From Mycolicibacterium sp. YH-1 (lineage in GTDB: Bacteria; Actinomycetota; Actinomycetes; Mycobacteriales; Mycobacteriaceae): a stretch of DNA of 64,000 bases. Location of the stretch: assembly GCF_022557175.1 (NCBI RefSeq), contig NZ_CP092915.1, positions 5,580,001-5,644,000 of the forward strand, in the 5' to 3' direction. Of this stretch, positions 1 to 13,904 are shown in pieces (position 1 is the first letter of the stretch; each line of letters starts with the position of its first letter). The position numbers and the translations under genes are program-made. The notes under the pieces were generated by a model that saw only the letters and a program-made list of their open reading frames with translations, was not told the origin of the DNA and searched no databases.

Positions 1-354
1 GACGTGATCCGTCGCCTCACCGTTGACGCGATCGCGCAGTTGCACGAATCCGATTGCCAAACCGCGATTCTCGCCTGCACTGACTTCACGGCGGTCCTTC
101 CGGTCATGAGAGAGGTCGCGGGAACGGTGACGCTCATCGATCCCCTCGAGGCGGCCGTGGAGCTGACCTTGAAGACCATCCCCGAACCAACATCGATGCC
201 GCTCAACGGCGACCGCGGAGCTGCCGACCGGCTCCTGTTGACCGGACCACACCCCGTCGACGTCCGCCAGCACGCGCTCACCGCGCTCGGACTCGAGCTG
301 CCCCACCCACAGATCGTCACCCTGCCCACGCCAACAACAGGAGGAACTACGTGA
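1..354 (+). CDS. Asp/Glu racemase-family protein, C-terminal part (5' end outside window)
   Basis: The reading frame is open from the first base and ends in TGA at 352-354, so only about 117 C-terminal residues are present. The segment ILACTDF, with Cys followed by Thr-Asp, resembles the second catalytic cysteine loop of the Asp/Glu/hydantoin racemase superfamily, and it is followed by a typical helix with IDPLEAAVE. Family members use two cysteines for proton transfer at an alpha carbon; the first is outside the window. The stop overlaps the GTG start of the aminotransferase by 4 bp (GTGA), so the two are translationally coupled and probably act in the same amino-acid pathway. The substrate cannot be told: aspartate, glutamate, hydantoin or maleate are all possible. 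Confidence 0.7.
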   Translation, partial: DVIRRLTVDAIAQLHESDCQTAILACTDFTAVLPVMREVAGTVTLIDPLEAAVELTLKTIPEPTSMPLNGDRGAADRLLLTGPHPVDVRQHALTALGLELPHPQIVTLPTPTTGGTT

Positions 355-1571
355 CCACACCGCATTTCGAACCCGCGAGCCGGATTCAACGGCTTCAACT
401 CCCCGAACGCGCACAGACACACGGTCGGGCCCTTCGCGAGTTGGAGCGCGAACTGGAGGCGACACCGGCCGGTGAGCCGTTCCTCGACATCACCTATGCG
501 GACACCCATCGGTTCCCCCCGCCGGACTGGGCGCTGCAGGCGTTTTCGGCGGCCGCGTCGGGCGAGGGTATGACCTACACGCCGTATCGCGGCGATCCGG
601 GTGTCCTTGCCCAGGTCGCCGAGAATGTCACCCAGCTGCTGGGGACACCCGTCGACCCGAGCCGCGAGCTCATGGTCACTCCCGGCACACAGGCAGGCCT
701 CTACACCGCGATGGCGGCCTTGATCGAGCCCGGCGACCGCGTTGTCGTGCCGGACCCCGACTACCTGACCAGCGCACGCTCGGTTCGCTACTTCGGTGGT
801 GAGGTGGATTCGGTGCCGCTGCTCTGGGAGGGTGACGAACCTCATCTCGATCTCGAAGCGCTGAGGAACGCGCTGGCCAAGAACCCGAAACTGGTGATGT
901 TCTCCCACCCGAACAACCCGACAGGTGCGGTGTTCAGCAAGGCTCACATCGCCGAGATCGCAGCGCTGCTGCGCGACTCCAGCGCCTTTGCCATCGTCGA
1001 TGAGCTCTATTGCCGCCTGGTGTACGACGGCCGCGAGTTCGCACACCTCGCCGCCGAACCCGGGATGCGGGATCGCGTCATAACCACACTGGGTCCGAGC
1101 AAGACCGAGAGCCTCAGCGGGTACCGCATCGGCGCCACCGTCGGCCCCGCCGACATCCTCACCAGCATGGAAGATGTCATGGGAATTGCCGCGTTGCGAT
1201 GCCCGGCGTATGCCCAGCATCTGTTGCCGCGCTGGATCCGCGACGACGGGCCCTACGTCGCGCAGCGGATCACCGAGTACCAATCACTACGAGACACCAC
1301 CACCTCGACGCTTAACGCACTACCCGGCGTCTCAGTGGAGCCATGTGGGGGCTCTGCGTACCTGTTCGTCAATACGTCCGGCATCGCCGCATCCGACCAG
1401 GACATCGCCCTGGCGCTCAAGTCTCGTGCCGGCCTGGTGGTCAACCCCGGATACCAATTCGGCGCGTTGGGCGCGCACCACTTCCGAATCTGTGTGGCGC
1501 AGGACGAGACCGCATGGAAGGACGCGCTCGAGAGGATGGCGTCAGTCCTCTCGGAGTTCCCCCTCCGCTGA
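351..1571 (+). CDS. Pyridoxal-phosphate-dependent class I/II aminotransferase
   Basis: The product is 406 residues, the normal size for fold-type I aminotransferases. Visible features in order are a glycine-rich TPGTQAG segment near residue 105, the SHPNNPTG motif near 185 (substrate and cofactor contacts), the DELY segment near 217 where Asp pairs with the pyridine nitrogen, and GPSKTESLSGYRIG near 250 containing the likely Schiff-base lysine. The C-terminal small domain has HHFRICVA, with the arginine that binds the substrate carboxylate. The GTG start at 351 overlaps the upstream stop and has GGAGG just before it. It probably transaminates an amino acid linked to the upstream racemase. The exact donor is unknown. 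Confidence 0.9.
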   Translation: MTTPHFEPASRIQRLQLPERAQTHGRALRELERELEATPAGEPFLDITYADTHRFPPPDWALQAFSAAASGEGMTYTPYRGDPGVLAQVAENVTQLLGTPVDPSRELMVTPGTQAGLYTAMAALIEPGDRVVVPDPDYLTSARSVRYFGGEVDSVPLLWEGDEPHLDLEALRNALAKNPKLVMFSHPNNPTGAVFSKAHIAEIAALLRDSSAFAIVDELYCRLVYDGREFAHLAAEPGMRDRVITTLGPSKTESLSGYRIGATVGPADILTSMEDVMGIAALRCPAYAQHLLPRWIRDDGPYVAQRITEYQSLRDTTTSTLNALPGVSVEPCGGSAYLFVNTSGIAASDQDIALALKSRAGLVVNPGYQFGALGAHHFRICVAQDETAWKDALERMASVLSEFPLR

Positions 1572-1580
1572 CCCCGTCCA

Positions 1581-1629
1581 CGGTGTGAGTGGGCATGCCT
1601 GTCTGAGGCAGGCATGCCCACTCACACCG
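1581..1629. terminator. Perfect 21-bp inverted repeat after the aminotransferase gene
   Basis: The arms 1581-1601 and 1609-1629 are exact reverse complements around a 7-nt loop. The hairpin begins 10 bp after the aminotransferase stop and ends 23 bp before the next start. No T-run follows, as is common for mycobacterial intrinsic terminators. It probably separates the racemase/aminotransferase unit from the VOC gene. Confidence 0.7.
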
Positions 1630-1651
1630 CACCCAGCAGTAAGGCAACGTC

Positions 1652-2083
1652 ATGCCGCATTCGGATCACGATTCGATCCCCCGCTTCCACCTGGCCGTGG
1701 CAGTCGACGATCTGACAGCCGCGCGTGGCTTCTACGGCGACACTCTCGGCTTGCACGAAGGCCGCAGTTCGCAGCACTGGATCGACTGGAACATGTACGG
1801 CCATCAGGTCGTCACACATCTCTCACCGCGAAACACCGAACCCGCCGAGAGCTCCGTCGACGGACACAACGTGCCCATCCCGCACTTCGGAGTCATCCTG
1901 TCGATCAGCGACTTCCACGCCCTCACCGGGCGCCTTCGTGCACACGGCGTTCAGTTCGTTCGTGAACCCCATGTGCGATTCCCGGGCGAAGCGGGAGAAC
2001 AGTGGACGATGTTCCTACGAGATCCCGCTGACAACGCCCTCGAATTCAAGGCCTTCGCCGACGACACCCAGGTCTTCACCTAG
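1652..2083 (+). CDS. VOC-superfamily (glyoxalase/bleomycin-resistance fold) protein
   Basis: The 143-residue protein has the paired beta-alpha-beta-beta-beta layout of the vicinal oxygen chelate family. It opens with RFHLAVAVDDLTAARGFYGD, giving a candidate metal-binding His near residue 13. A second module around residues 60-140 has a histidine-rich stretch (PHFGVILSI, DFHAL) and ends in LRDPADNALEFKAF, where the Glu is the usual last metal ligand. It could be a glyoxalase, a dioxygenase or an antibiotic-binding protein; nothing nearby decides. AAGG lies before the ATG. It converges with the endonuclease IV gene after a short spacer. Confidence 0.8.
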   Translation: MPHSDHDSIPRFHLAVAVDDLTAARGFYGDTLGLHEGRSSQHWIDWNMYGHQVVTHLSPRNTEPAESSVDGHNVPIPHFGVILSISDFHALTGRLRAHGVQFVREPHVRFPGEAGEQWTMFLRDPADNALEFKAFADDTQVFT

Positions 2084-2111
2084 GCAGTGCGCGCAGAGCC
2101 AACACGCCGGA

Positions 2112-2864
2112 TCAGCCGAGGTTCTCCCGAAGGAACGCGATGTCGTCCTTGCGGCCCTCATCTGAGGTCTCGCAGATGACCGGTGCGTCGGCCGTCTTGA
2201 CGACCGCGACCAGCAGCTGCGGGTCGATCTGGCCGGTGCCGAAGTTCGCGTGCCGGTCCGCGCCGGACCCCGCGGCGTCGCGGGAGTCGTTGCAGTGGAC
2301 CAGGTCGATGCGCCCGGTGATGGACTTGATGCGCTCCACGGCGTCGATGAGCGCCTCACCTGCGGCCCAGGCGTGGCATGTGTCGAGGCAGAAGCCGATG
2401 CCCATATCGCCGATGCGCTCCCACAGTCGCGCGATGGTGTCGAAGTGCCGCGCCATCGCGTGGTCGCCCCCGGCCGTGTTCTCGAGGTAGACCGGGACGT
2501 CGGTCTTGAGGCTGTCGAGCGCCTTGACCCACCGCTCGAAGCCGGCCTCCATGTCCTTGTCGTCGGCGTGCCCGCCGTGCACGATCACGGCCGTGGCCCC
2601 GACCTCGGACGCCGCGTCGCACGTGTCCTGCAGGATCTTGCGCGACGGGATCCGGACCCGGTTGTTGGCCGACGCCACATTGATGAGGTACGGCGCGTGC
2701 ACGTAGAGCGGGACCGTCGAAGCCTTCAGCGCCGCTGCGTCCTCACGCGGTTTGGGCTTCTTCCAGCTCTGCGGGTCACCGAGGAAGAACTGCACGACCT
2801 CTGCATCCTCAGCCGCGGCAGCGGACAACGGGTCATCACCGTGGACATGTGAGCCAATCAGCAC
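2112..2864 (-). CDS. nfo: Endonuclease IV (AP endonuclease)
   Basis: The 250-residue product is an AP-endonuclease-2 TIM barrel that cuts DNA 5' to abasic sites in base excision repair. It starts VLIGSHV (GTG at 2864), aligning with the family start. It then has [30 protein letters not shown], a YLENTAGG segment (metal Glu), [13 protein letters not shown] and [17 protein letters not shown], which supply most His, Asp and Glu ligands of the trinuclear zinc site. An upstream in-frame ATG at 2939 would add 25 unrelated residues and is not favoured. The M. tuberculosis counterpart (Rv0670, end) also lies close to rpoC, supporting the assignment. Confidence 0.93.
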   Translation of the reverse strand: MLIGSHVHGDDPLSAAAAEDAEVVQFFLGDPQSWKKPKPREDAAALKASTVPLYVHAPYLINVASANNRVRIPSRKILQDTCDAASEVGATAVIVHGGHADDKDMEAGFERWVKALDSLKTDVPVYLENTAGGDHAMARHFDTIARLWERIGDMGIGFCLDTCHAWAAGEALIDAVERIKSITGRIDLVHCNDSRDAAGSGADRHANFGTGQIDPQLLVAVVKTADAPVICETSDEGRKDDIAFLRENLG

Positions 2865-3122
2865 GGAACCCAGTCTAGGTCGGCCGTCCGACACCCTCCA
2901 GACCTCAGCGAACCGTGGCCGATCACGTAGCCCCCACATCCCAGAACCCGCGCTCTAGCATGGGCAATGCCTTGTGGTGGTTCGAAACTCACAGCTCACC
3001 CGTAGATCACCACCCATCGGCGCACCAGACTCCGTGCCATCCCGCCGCCCACTGCGGACCGCACCATCGAGTGAACGATGTGCCGCCCTATGTCGTGTTA
3101 GTCATTGAGAAGGAGTGAGCCC

Positions 3123-4181
3123 ATGAGCGTCATCGCCAGTGTCCGCGGAGAACTACCACCGCACCGCTACACCCAGGCCGAGGTCACCGAGGCCCTGCTC
3201 GCGCTTCCCGGCTATGCCGAACACGAGGACGCCATCCGCCAGCTCCACAAGAGCGCGAAGGTCGACAGCAGGCACATGGTGCTGCCGCTGGAGGACTACG
3301 CCGGGCTCAATGACTTCGGCCGCGCCAACGACATCTTCATCGAGCACGCCGTGGAACTGGGGTGTGCGGCGATAACCGGTGCGCTCGCCGAGGCCGGCCT
3401 CGAGCCCGCCGACGTGGACGTCATCTTCACGACCACCGTGACCGGCGTCGCCGTCCCGCCCCTGGACGCCCGCATCGCCGGTCGGATCGGGCTGCGACCC
3501 GACGTCCGACGGGTACCGATGTTCGGCTTGGGCTGCGTCGCCGGGGCAGCCGGGATTGCACGCGTCAACGACTACCTGCGCGGTGCGCCCGACGACGTCG
3601 CCGTCCTGCTCGCCGTGGAACTGTGTTCGCTGGTGCCCAAGAGCGACCCGACCATCGCCACCGTGGTCGGCAGCAGCCTGTTCGGCGACGGCGCCGCCGC
3701 GGTGGTCGTCGTCGGCGATCGACGCGCCGGACAGATCGGGGCCAGCGGACCGGAGGTGCTCGACTCCCGCAGCCAGCTCTACCCCGACTCGCTGCGCACG
3801 ATGGGCTGGGACATCGACTCGAGCGGCTTCCGCCTGGTGCTGTCCCCCGACGTGCCCAAGGTCGTCGAACGCTATCTCGGTGACGGCGTCACGAGTTTCC
3901 TCTCCGACCACGACCTGACCATCGCCGATATCGGCGCGTGGGTGAGTCACCCGGGCGGCCCCAAGGTCATCGAGGCGATCACCGCCACGCTCGGCCTGCC
4001 CGACGATGCGCTCGAACTCACGTGGCGATCACTGGCCGAGGTCGGCAACCTGTCCTCGGCATCGGTGCTGCACGTGCTGCGGGACACCATCGCCAAGCGC
4101 CCGCCCGCGGGCAGCCCCGGCATGCTGATGGCGATGGGCCCGGGGTTCTGCTCCGAACTCGTGCTGCTGCGTTGGAACTGA
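3123..4181 (+). CDS. Type III polyketide synthase (chalcone/stilbene synthase family)
   Basis: The 352-residue protein has the thiolase fold and catalytic triad of type III polyketide synthases: Cys138 in [11 protein letters not shown], His276 in WVSHPGGPK and Asn309 in EVGNLSSAS. Such enzymes extend an acyl-CoA starter with malonyl units and cyclise the chain, giving alkylresorcinols or alkylpyrones. The ATG at 3123 follows AAGGAG by 8 nt. The next two genes encode a methyltransferase-like membrane protein and a flavin monooxygenase, the same set as Streptomyces srsABC and the mycobacterial polyketide-quinone genes. A lipidic, methylated and hydroxylated alkylresorcinol or alkylquinone is therefore the likely product. 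Starter length cannot be read here. Confidence 0.88.
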   Translation: MSVIASVRGELPPHRYTQAEVTEALLALPGYAEHEDAIRQLHKSAKVDSRHMVLPLEDYAGLNDFGRANDIFIEHAVELGCAAITGALAEAGLEPADVDVIFTTTVTGVAVPPLDARIAGRIGLRPDVRRVPMFGLGCVAGAAGIARVNDYLRGAPDDVAVLLAVELCSLVPKSDPTIATVVGSSLFGDGAAAVVVVGDRRAGQIGASGPEVLDSRSQLYPDSLRTMGWDIDSSGFRLVLSPDVPKVVERYLGDGVTSFLSDHDLTIADIGAWVSHPGGPKVIEAITATLGLPDDALELTWRSLAEVGNLSSASVLHVLRDTIAKRPPAGSPGMLMAMGPGFCSELVLLRWN

Positions 4182-4194
4182 CGGGAACCCGCAG

Positions 4195-4704
4195 ATGATC
4201 TGGTACACGCTGCTGATCGCCGCCGTCGCCCTCGAACGCGTCGCGGAACTGATTGTCTCCAACCGAAACTGGGCATGGTCACAGGCCCGCGGCGGCATCG
4301 AGTTCGGCAAGGGGCACTACCCCGTGATGGTGGTACTGCACACCGGCCTGCTCGCGGCATGCCTGCTGGAGCCGATCCTGCTGCACCGCCCGTTCATCCC
4401 CGCACTGGGGTGGTCGATGCTGGCGGTCGTCATCGCCACTCAGGCCCTGCGCTGGTGGTGCATCACCACGCTCGGCCCGCAGTGGAACACCCGGGTCATC
4501 GTCGTACCCGGCGCGGCACGGGTGACCGGTGGCCCGTACCGCTGGATCCCGCACCCGAACTACGTGGTGGTTGTCGCCGAGGGCATCGCCCTGCCGCTCG
4601 TCCACACCGGGTGGCTCACCGCCATCGTCTTCACGGTCCTCAACGCGATGCTGCTGAGAACACGACTGAAGATCGAGAACGCCGCGCTGGCGAGCCTGAC
4701 ATGA
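4195..4704 (+). CDS. Isoprenylcysteine carboxyl methyltransferase (ICMT)-family membrane protein
   Basis: This 169-residue protein has about four or five hydrophobic segments and a C-terminal half with GPYRWIPHPNYVVVVAEG, the conserved RxxHPxY/N signature of the ICMT/phospholipid methyltransferase family that binds SAM at the membrane face. In srsB-like genes of type III PKS operons this family methylates the resorcinol ring or hydroxyl, which is the inferred role here. It begins 13 bp after the PKS stop and overlaps the next start by 4 bp (ATGA), so the three genes form an operon. Confidence 0.82.
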   Translation: MIWYTLLIAAVALERVAELIVSNRNWAWSQARGGIEFGKGHYPVMVVLHTGLLAACLLEPILLHRPFIPALGWSMLAVVIATQALRWWCITTLGPQWNTRVIVVPGAARVTGGPYRWIPHPNYVVVVAEGIALPLVHTGWLTAIVFTVLNAMLLRTRLKIENAALASLT

Positions 4705-5717
4705 TCGACCTGCTGGTGGCCGGCGGCGGTCCCGCGGGACTTGCGACCGCGCTGTACGGCGCACAGGCGGGCCTCGAAGTCGCCGTCGTCGAACGCCGAA
4801 CCGGGGTGCTCGACAAGGCGTGTGGCGAGGGAATGATGCCGCACACGCTGAGCCATCTCGATCACTTCGGCATCGCAGTCACGGGTCGCCCGCTGCGCGG
4901 GATCAGCTACATCGCCGGCGAGCGACGCGTCGACGCCACCTTCCGTGCGGGCGCCGGCCGGGGGGTACGCCGGACAGTTCTACACGCCGCGCTGTGGCAG
5001 GCCGCCGAGGCCGCCGGGGTGAAACTCGTCCACGGCGAGTTCGGCGAGATCACCCAGGACGCGGAGTCGGTGTGCGCTGGCGGGTTTCGTGCCCGGTATC
5101 TGGCGGCGGCGGACGGACTGCACTCCCCTATCCGCACGTCGCTGGGACTGTCGCGACCGAGCCGAGGTCCCCGGCGGTGGGGCATCCGCAGGCACATCGA
5201 GATCGCACCGTGGACCGACTCCGTTGAGGTGCACTGGGCGCCGGGCGCCGAGGCCTACGTGACTCCGGTGGCGCACGACTGCGTGGGCATCGCGATCCTG
5301 TCCGCCAGCAGGGGCGGATTCGACCGGCACTTCGAGGAGTTCACCGAGCTGCGCGACCGCGTGCACGGTCACGGGCACGGCCAGGACCGGGCCGCGGGCC
5401 CTCTTCGGCAGAACGCCAGCAGTCGGGTGGCCGGGCGGGTCCTGCTCGTCGGGGACGCCGCCGGCTACATCGATGCACTCACCGGTGAGGGTATGGGGTT
5501 GGCCTTCAGCGCGGCGCAGGCACTGGTCAATTGCGTTGTGCAGGAACGACCCGAGACCTACGACCGGCAGTGGCGCCGGCTCACCCGCAGGTACCGCTTG
5601 TTGACCGCGGGCCTGGTCGCCGCGGGCAGCCACGCACCGGTGCGATCGCGGATCGTCCCGGCCGCCACCGCTCTGCCGCGCGTCTTCGCCGCGGCAGTCA
5701 ACCAACTGGCGTACTGA
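4701..5717 (+). CDS. FAD-dependent monooxygenase of the polyketide operon
   Basis: The 338-residue protein has the N-terminal dinucleotide motif GGGPAG (residues 8-13), an ERR segment at the end of the second strand, the mid-region DG motif (AADGLHSPIR) and the GDAAGYIDALTGEGMG motif that contacts the FAD ribose and phosphate. This is the geranylgeranyl-reductase/PHBH-like class. In srsABC-type operons the corresponding SrsC hydroxylates the alkylresorcinol towards a quinone. The ATG overlaps the upstream stop. Its 3' end faces the rpoC 3' end with two hairpins between. Confidence 0.85.
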   Translation: MIDLLVAGGGPAGLATALYGAQAGLEVAVVERRTGVLDKACGEGMMPHTLSHLDHFGIAVTGRPLRGISYIAGERRVDATFRAGAGRGVRRTVLHAALWQAAEAAGVKLVHGEFGEITQDAESVCAGGFRARYLAAADGLHSPIRTSLGLSRPSRGPRRWGIRRHIEIAPWTDSVEVHWAPGAEAYVTPVAHDCVGIAILSASRGGFDRHFEEFTELRDRVHGHGHGQDRAAGPLRQNASSRVAGRVLLVGDAAGYIDALTGEGMGLAFSAAQALVNCVVQERPETYDRQWRRLTRRYRLLTAGLVAAGSHAPVRSRIVPAATALPRVFAAAVNQLAY

Positions 5718-5739
5718 TCCGCGCGAGCCCCGGCCGTTT

Positions 5740-5784
5740 GTGAATCTCACGACGCTGCATGCCGGATTTCGTCGTGAGGTTCAC
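5740..5784. terminator. Inverted repeat downstream of the monooxygenase gene
   Basis: The 14-bp arms 5740-5753 and 5771-5784 differ at one position (G-T pairing possible in RNA) and enclose a 17-nt loop. The repeat starts 22 bp after the monooxygenase stop, so it is a plausible terminator for the polyketide operon. Confidence 0.5.
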
Positions 5785-5794
5785 ATTCGAGATA

Positions 5795-5833
5795 CGAGAA
5801 AGGGCCCCGGAACGAATCCCGGGGCCCTTCTCG
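5795..5833. terminator. Bidirectional intrinsic terminator between monooxygenase and rpoC
   Basis: CGAGAAAGGGCCCCGG (5795-5810) pairs with CCCGGGGCCCTTCTCG (5818-5833) around a short loop, with one bulged A. The very GC-rich stem lies 7 bp past the rpoC stop on the minus strand and can also serve the plus-strand operon. On the plus strand TCTTGAC follows. Confidence 0.75.
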
Positions 5834-5839
5834 TCTTGA

Positions 5840-9793
<3,954 letters not shown>

Positions 9794-9858
9794 GTAACTC
9801 CCTTTCCCCTTGCGGGATTTCGAATCTAATTTCTAATGGCTGTGCTGGACGGAGGCCT

Positions 9859-12800
9859 CTAAGCGAGATCCTCGACCGACGGAGACTCGTTGCGGGACAG
9901 GTTGATTCCCAGGTTCGCAGCAGCGCGTTCCAGGTCCTCATCGTCCGTATCGCGCATCTCGATCGCAGTGCCCTCGCTGGAGAGCACCTCGACGTTGAGG
10001 CACAGCGACTGCAGTTCCTTGAGAAGCACCTTGAACGACTCGGGAATACCCGGCTCGGGGATGTTCTCGCCCTTGACGATCGCCTCGTAGACCTTCACGC
10101 GGCCGACGGTGTCATCGGACTTGATGGTCAACAGCTCCTGCAGCGTGTACGCGGCGCCGTAGGCCTGCATGGCCCAGCACTCCATCTCGCCGAACCGCTG
10201 GCCACCGAACTGCGCCTTACCGCCCAGCGGCTGCTGGGTGATCATCGAGTACGGGCCGGTGGAGCGCGCGTGGATCTTGTCGTCCACCAAGTGGTGCAGC
10301 TTCAGGATGTACATGTAGCCAACCGTCACCGGGTACGGGAACGGCTCGCCACTGCGGCCATCGAACAACTGCGACTTGCCGTCACCGTTGACCATGACGT
10401 CGCCGTCACGGTTGGGCAGCGTCGACGAGAGCAGACCCGTGAGCTCGTTCTCACGCGCACCGTCGAAGACGGGCGTGGAGACGATGCTGTTCGGCTCGGC
10501 CGCCAGCAGGTTCTCGGGCAGGTTGGAGGCCCAGTCCGGCGTGCCACCGACGACGTCGATGTTCCAGCCGGCCTTGGCGACCCAGCCCAGGTGCGTCTCG
10601 AGGATCTGGCCGATGTTCATCCGTCGCGGCACACCGTGCGTGTTCAGGATGATGTCGACCGGCGTGCCGTCCGGCATGAACGGCATGTCCTCGATCGGCA
10701 GGATCTTGCCGATGACGCCCTTGTTGCCGTGGCGTCCGGCGAGCTTGTCACCGTCGGAGATCTTGCGCTTCTGGGCCACGTAGACGCGGACCAGCTCGTT
10801 GACGCCGGCGGGCAGCTCGTCATCGTCCTCGCGAGAGAACATCCGAACGCCGATGACCTTGCCGGACTCACCGTGGGGCACCTTGAGCGACGTGTCGCGG
10901 ACCTCGCGGGCCTTCTCACCGAAGATGGCACGCAGCAGGCGCTCCTCCGGGGTCAGCTCGGTCTCGCCCTTGGGCGTGACCTTGCCGACCAGGATGTCGC
11001 CATCGCGGACCTCGGCGCCGATGCGGACGATGCCGCGCTCGTCGAGATCTGCCAGCACCTCGTCGGAGACGTTCGGGATGTCCCGGGTGATCTCCTCGGC
11101 GCCCAGCTTGGTGTCACGCGCATCGATCTCGTGCTCTTCGATGTGGATCGACGTGAGCACGTCCTCCTCCACGAGCCGCTGGCTCAGGATGATGGCGTCC
11201 TCGTAGTTGTGACCCTCCCACGGCATGATCGCGACCAGCAGGTTCTTGCCGAGCGCCATCTCACCGTTCTCGGTGCACGGACCGTCGGCGATGACCTGGC
11301 CGGACTCGACACGCTGCCCGGCGTCCACGATCGGGCGCTGGTTGGCGCACGTGCCGTGGTTGGAGCGGGCGAACTTGCGCATCCGGTAGGTGTGCCGGGT
11401 GCCGTCGTCGGCCATCACCGTGACGTAGTCGGCGGAGACCTCCTCGACGACACCGGGCTTGGCCGACACGACGACGTCACCGGCGTCGATCGCGGCACGC
11501 AGTTCCATACCGGTGCCGACCAGCGGGGCCTCGCTGCGAACCAGTGGAACCGCCTGGCGCTGCATGTTGGCACCCATGAGGGCACGGTTGGCGTCGTCGT
11601 GCTCGAGGAACGGAATCATGGCCGTGGCCACCGACACCATCTGGCGCGGCGAGACGTCCATGAAGTCGACGTCGGCGGGCGTGACGTTCTCGACCTCGCC
11701 ACCCTTACGACGAACCAGGATGCGCTCCTCAGTGAAGCGACCCTCCTCGTCGATCGGCGAGTTGGCCTGCGCCACGACGTGGCGGTCCTCCTCGTCGGCG
11801 GTGAGGTGCTGGATCTCGTCGGTGACCTTGCCGTCGATGACCTTGCGGTACGGCGTCTCGATGAAGCCGAACGGGTTGACCCGTGCGTACACCGAGAGCG
11901 AACCGATCAGACCGATGTTCGGACCCTCAGGGGTCTCGATCGGGCACATCCGGCCGTAGTGGCTGGGGTGCACGTCGCGAACCTCGAGGCCGGCACGCTC
12001 ACGGGACAGACCACCGGGGCCAAGCGCCGACAGGCGACGCTTGTGCGTCAGACCCGACAGCGGGTTGTTCTGATCCATGAACTGCGACAGCTGGCTGGTT
12101 CCGAAGAACTCCTTGATCGCCGCCACGACGGGACGGATGTTGATCAGGGTCTGCGGCGTGATCGCCTCGACGTCCTGAGTGGTCATCCGCTCGCGGACGA
12201 CGCGCTCCATGCGGGACAGGCCGACCCGGATCTGGTTCTGGATCAGCTCGCCCACGGTCCGCAGACGACGGTTGCCGAAGTGGTCGATGTCATCGACCTC
12301 GACGGGCACCTCGATGCCGCCGGGGGCGGTCATCGTGGTCTCGTTGTCGTGCAGCCGCACCAGGTACTCGATGGTGGTGGCGATGTCCTCGGGCGTCAGC
12401 GTCGAGCTGGTGATCGGAACGCCGGGGTTGAGGCCCAGCTTCTTGTTCACCTTGTAGCGGCCCACGCGGGCCAGGTCGTAGCGCTTCTCCTTGAAGAACA
12501 GGTTCTCCAGCAGGGTCTGCGCGGACTCCTTGGTCGGCGGCTCGCCCGGGCGCAGCTTCCGGTAGATGTCGAGCAGTGCCTCGTCGGGACCGGCGGTGCT
12601 GTCCTTCTCGAGGGTGGACATCATGATCTCGGAGAAGCCGAAGCGCTCGGTGATCTGCTCGCTGGTCCAGCCGAGTGCCTTCAGCAGCACGGTGACGGGC
12701 TGGCGACGCTTGCGGTCGATGCGCACACCCACGGTGGCGCGCTTGTCGACGTCGAACTCCAACCATGCGCCGCGGCCGGGGATGACCTTGACGCTGGTGA

Positions 12801-13350
12801 GGTCGTTCTCGGTGGCCTTGTCCTTCGACTTGTCGAAGTAGACGCCAGGCGAACGGACGAGCTGGCTCACCACGACACGCTCGGTGCCGTTGATGATGAA
12901 CGTGCCCTTCTCGGTCATCATCGGGAAGTCACCCATGAACACCGTCTGGCTCTTGATCTCGCCAGTGGTGTTGTTGATGAACTCAGCGGTGACGAAGAGC
13001 GGGGCCGCGTAGGTCTGGTCCTTCTCCTTGCAGTCGTCGACGGGGGCCTTGACCTCGTCGAAGCGCGGGTCGGAGAAGCTCAGCGACAGTGTGCCGGCGA
13101 AGTCCTCGATCGGGGAAAGCTCGGTGAGCACCTCTTCGAGACCACCAACGGGGTTGACCTCGCCACGGGCGATGGCCTTCTCCCGCCAACCGTCCGAACC
13201 GATCAGCCACTCGAACGAGTCCGTCTGCACGTCAAGAAGCCCCGGAACCTCGAGGGGCTCACGGAGCTTGGCGAAGGAGACTCGGTTGGGTGCTCCAGGA
13301 ACGGAGTTGTTGGTGGTTTCGACTGACTTGCTCTGGCTAGAGACTGCCAA
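9859..13350 (-). CDS. rpoB: RNA polymerase beta subunit
   Basis: The product is about 1163 residues. [24 protein letters not shown] near the N-terminus is the mycobacterial hallmark. The rifampicin-resistance region (antisense of about 12010-12105) reads [21 protein letters not shown] and SALGPGG, with susceptible-type Asp, His and Ser at the classical positions. The start chosen is TTG at 13350, by analogy with M. tuberculosis (LADSRQSK there, LAVSSQSK here) and because GGAAGGA sits 7 nt before it. A GTG at 13368 would give [14 protein letters not shown], the form often annotated in fast growers. A longer frame from 13467 is unlikely. About 200-330 bp of leader and promoter DNA precede it. 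Confidence 0.99.
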   Translation of the reverse strand: MAVSSQSKSVETTNNSVPGAPNRVSFAKLREPLEVPGLLDVQTDSFEWLIGSDGWREKAIARGEVNPVGGLEEVLTELSPIEDFAGTLSLSFSDPRFDEVKAPVDDCKEKDQTYAAPLFVTAEFINNTTGEIKSQTVFMGDFPMMTEKGTFIINGTERVVVSQLVRSPGVYFDKSKDKATENDLTSVKVIPGRGAWLEFDVDKRATVGVRIDRKRRQPVTVLLKALGWTSEQITERFGFSEIMMSTLEKDSTAGPDEALLDIYRKLRPGEPPTKESAQTLLENLFFKEKRYDLARVGRYKVNKKLGLNPGVPITSSTLTPEDIATTIEYLVRLHDNETTMTAPGGIEVPVEVDDIDHFGNRRLRTVGELIQNQIRVGLSRMERVVRERMTTQDVEAITPQTLINIRPVVAAIKEFFGTSQLSQFMDQNNPLSGLTHKRRLSALGPGGLSRERAGLEVRDVHPSHYGRMCPIETPEGPNIGLIGSLSVYARVNPFGFIETPYRKVIDGKVTDEIQHLTADEEDRHVVAQANSPIDEEGRFTEERILVRRKGGEVENVTPADVDFMDVSPRQMVSVATAMIPFLEHDDANRALMGANMQRQAVPLVRSEAPLVGTGMELRAAIDAGDVVVSAKPGVVEEVSADYVTVMADDGTRHTYRMRKFARSNHGTCANQRPIVDAGQRVESGQVIADGPCTENGEMALGKNLLVAIMPWEGHNYEDAIILSQRLVEEDVLTSIHIEEHEIDARDTKLGAEEITRDIPNVSDEVLADLDERGIVRIGAEVRDGDILVGKVTPKGETELTPEERLLRAIFGEKAREVRDTSLKVPHGESGKVIGVRMFSREDDDELPAGVNELVRVYVAQKRKISDGDKLAGRHGNKGVIGKILPIEDMPFMPDGTPVDIILNTHGVPRRMNIGQILETHLGWVAKAGWNIDVVGGTPDWASNLPENLLAAEPNSIVSTPVFDGARENELTGLLSSTLPNRDGDVMVNGDGKSQLFDGRSGEPFPYPVTVGYMYILKLHHLVDDKIHARSTGPYSMITQQPLGGKAQFGGQRFGEMECWAMQAYGAAYTLQELLTIKSDDTVGRVKVYEAIVKGENIPEPGIPESFKVLLKELQSLCLNVEVLSSEGTAIEMRDTDDEDLERAAANLGINLSRNESPSVEDLA

Positions 13351-13558
13351 GATGCATCCTTCCAGCACCTCATGCGACCATCCGGAGGGCGCGAGCGCCG
13401 GTTCCTTGTAATCGCGATATCTGCGTCGGTGTCGGCTGGCATTCTCAAGTCCGAGCCTCCGACGCACCGCACACCACTAGTTGACTGAGCAGGGCTCAGG
13501 CTAGGACCACGGTGTCGAGTGCGATGAGGTGGGCAGGATGCAGCCAGCGCAACGTCCA

Positions 13559-13587
13559 ACAGTACCGCAGGACGGCGTATTCCTCAA
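13559..13587 (-). promoter_or_regulatory. Candidate rpoBC promoter (proximal)
   Basis: On the minus strand TTGAGG (13587-13582) and TACTGT (13564-13559) are separated by 17 bp, a reasonable SigA-type match about 200 bp upstream of the rpoB start. This is inferred from consensus only. Confidence 0.4.
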
Positions 13588-13654
13588 CTAGCGCATGCAG
13601 CGGCGAACTAGGCGCTGGCTGGCGTCCTCAAACCGTGCATTCATGCTGCCCAAC

Positions 13655-13683
13655 AGATTGGCCCGTTTGCTTCCGTCCGTCAA
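13655..13683 (-). promoter_or_regulatory. Candidate rpoBC promoter (distal)
   Basis: On the minus strand a good -35 box TTGACG (13683-13678) is followed after 17 bp by CAATCT (13660-13655), a weak -10. It could be a second upstream promoter for rpoBC. Confidence 0.25.
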
Positions 13684-13904
13684 GAGATAGCGCCGTGTTT
13701 CCTGTGGAGTGTCGCGCCGAGTTTCCGTGCGGCTCGCCCGGCACGCCGTGCTGAAGACGGCGTCGACGGGGAGCGGCGGGGCGGCCGGCACGGGTGGCAC
13801 GTGGGCGCGAGCCAGGCCGGCATCGTGCCAACAGCGCTGGTCAAGCCGAGGATTTCGTCGAATTCCATTGCTTCGCACACGAATTCAACGACTCAGATGT
13901 GTCG

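Larger units (their letters stand above)
13351..13904. other. Intergenic region upstream of rpoB, no gene seen
   Basis: About 550 bp separate the rpoB start from the 3' end of the next gene, which lies on the same strand. No reading frame here has a believable start, composition or family resemblance. I see only the two promoter candidates and an apparently long rpoB leader. A small unannotated RNA cannot be excluded. Confidence 0.6.

Noticed and set aside
2865..2939. N-terminal extension of endonuclease IV from ATG 2939
   Set aside because: The added 25 residues do not fit the family, which begins at the LIGSHV segment.
12010..12105. Possible rifampicin-resistance substitutions in rpoB
   Set aside because: The resistance region reads as the susceptible type at the classical Asp, His and Ser positions.
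10270..13326. Long open frame on the plus strand opposite rpoB (1018 codons)
   Set aside because: Antisense shadow of rpoB with no motif; caused by codon bias.
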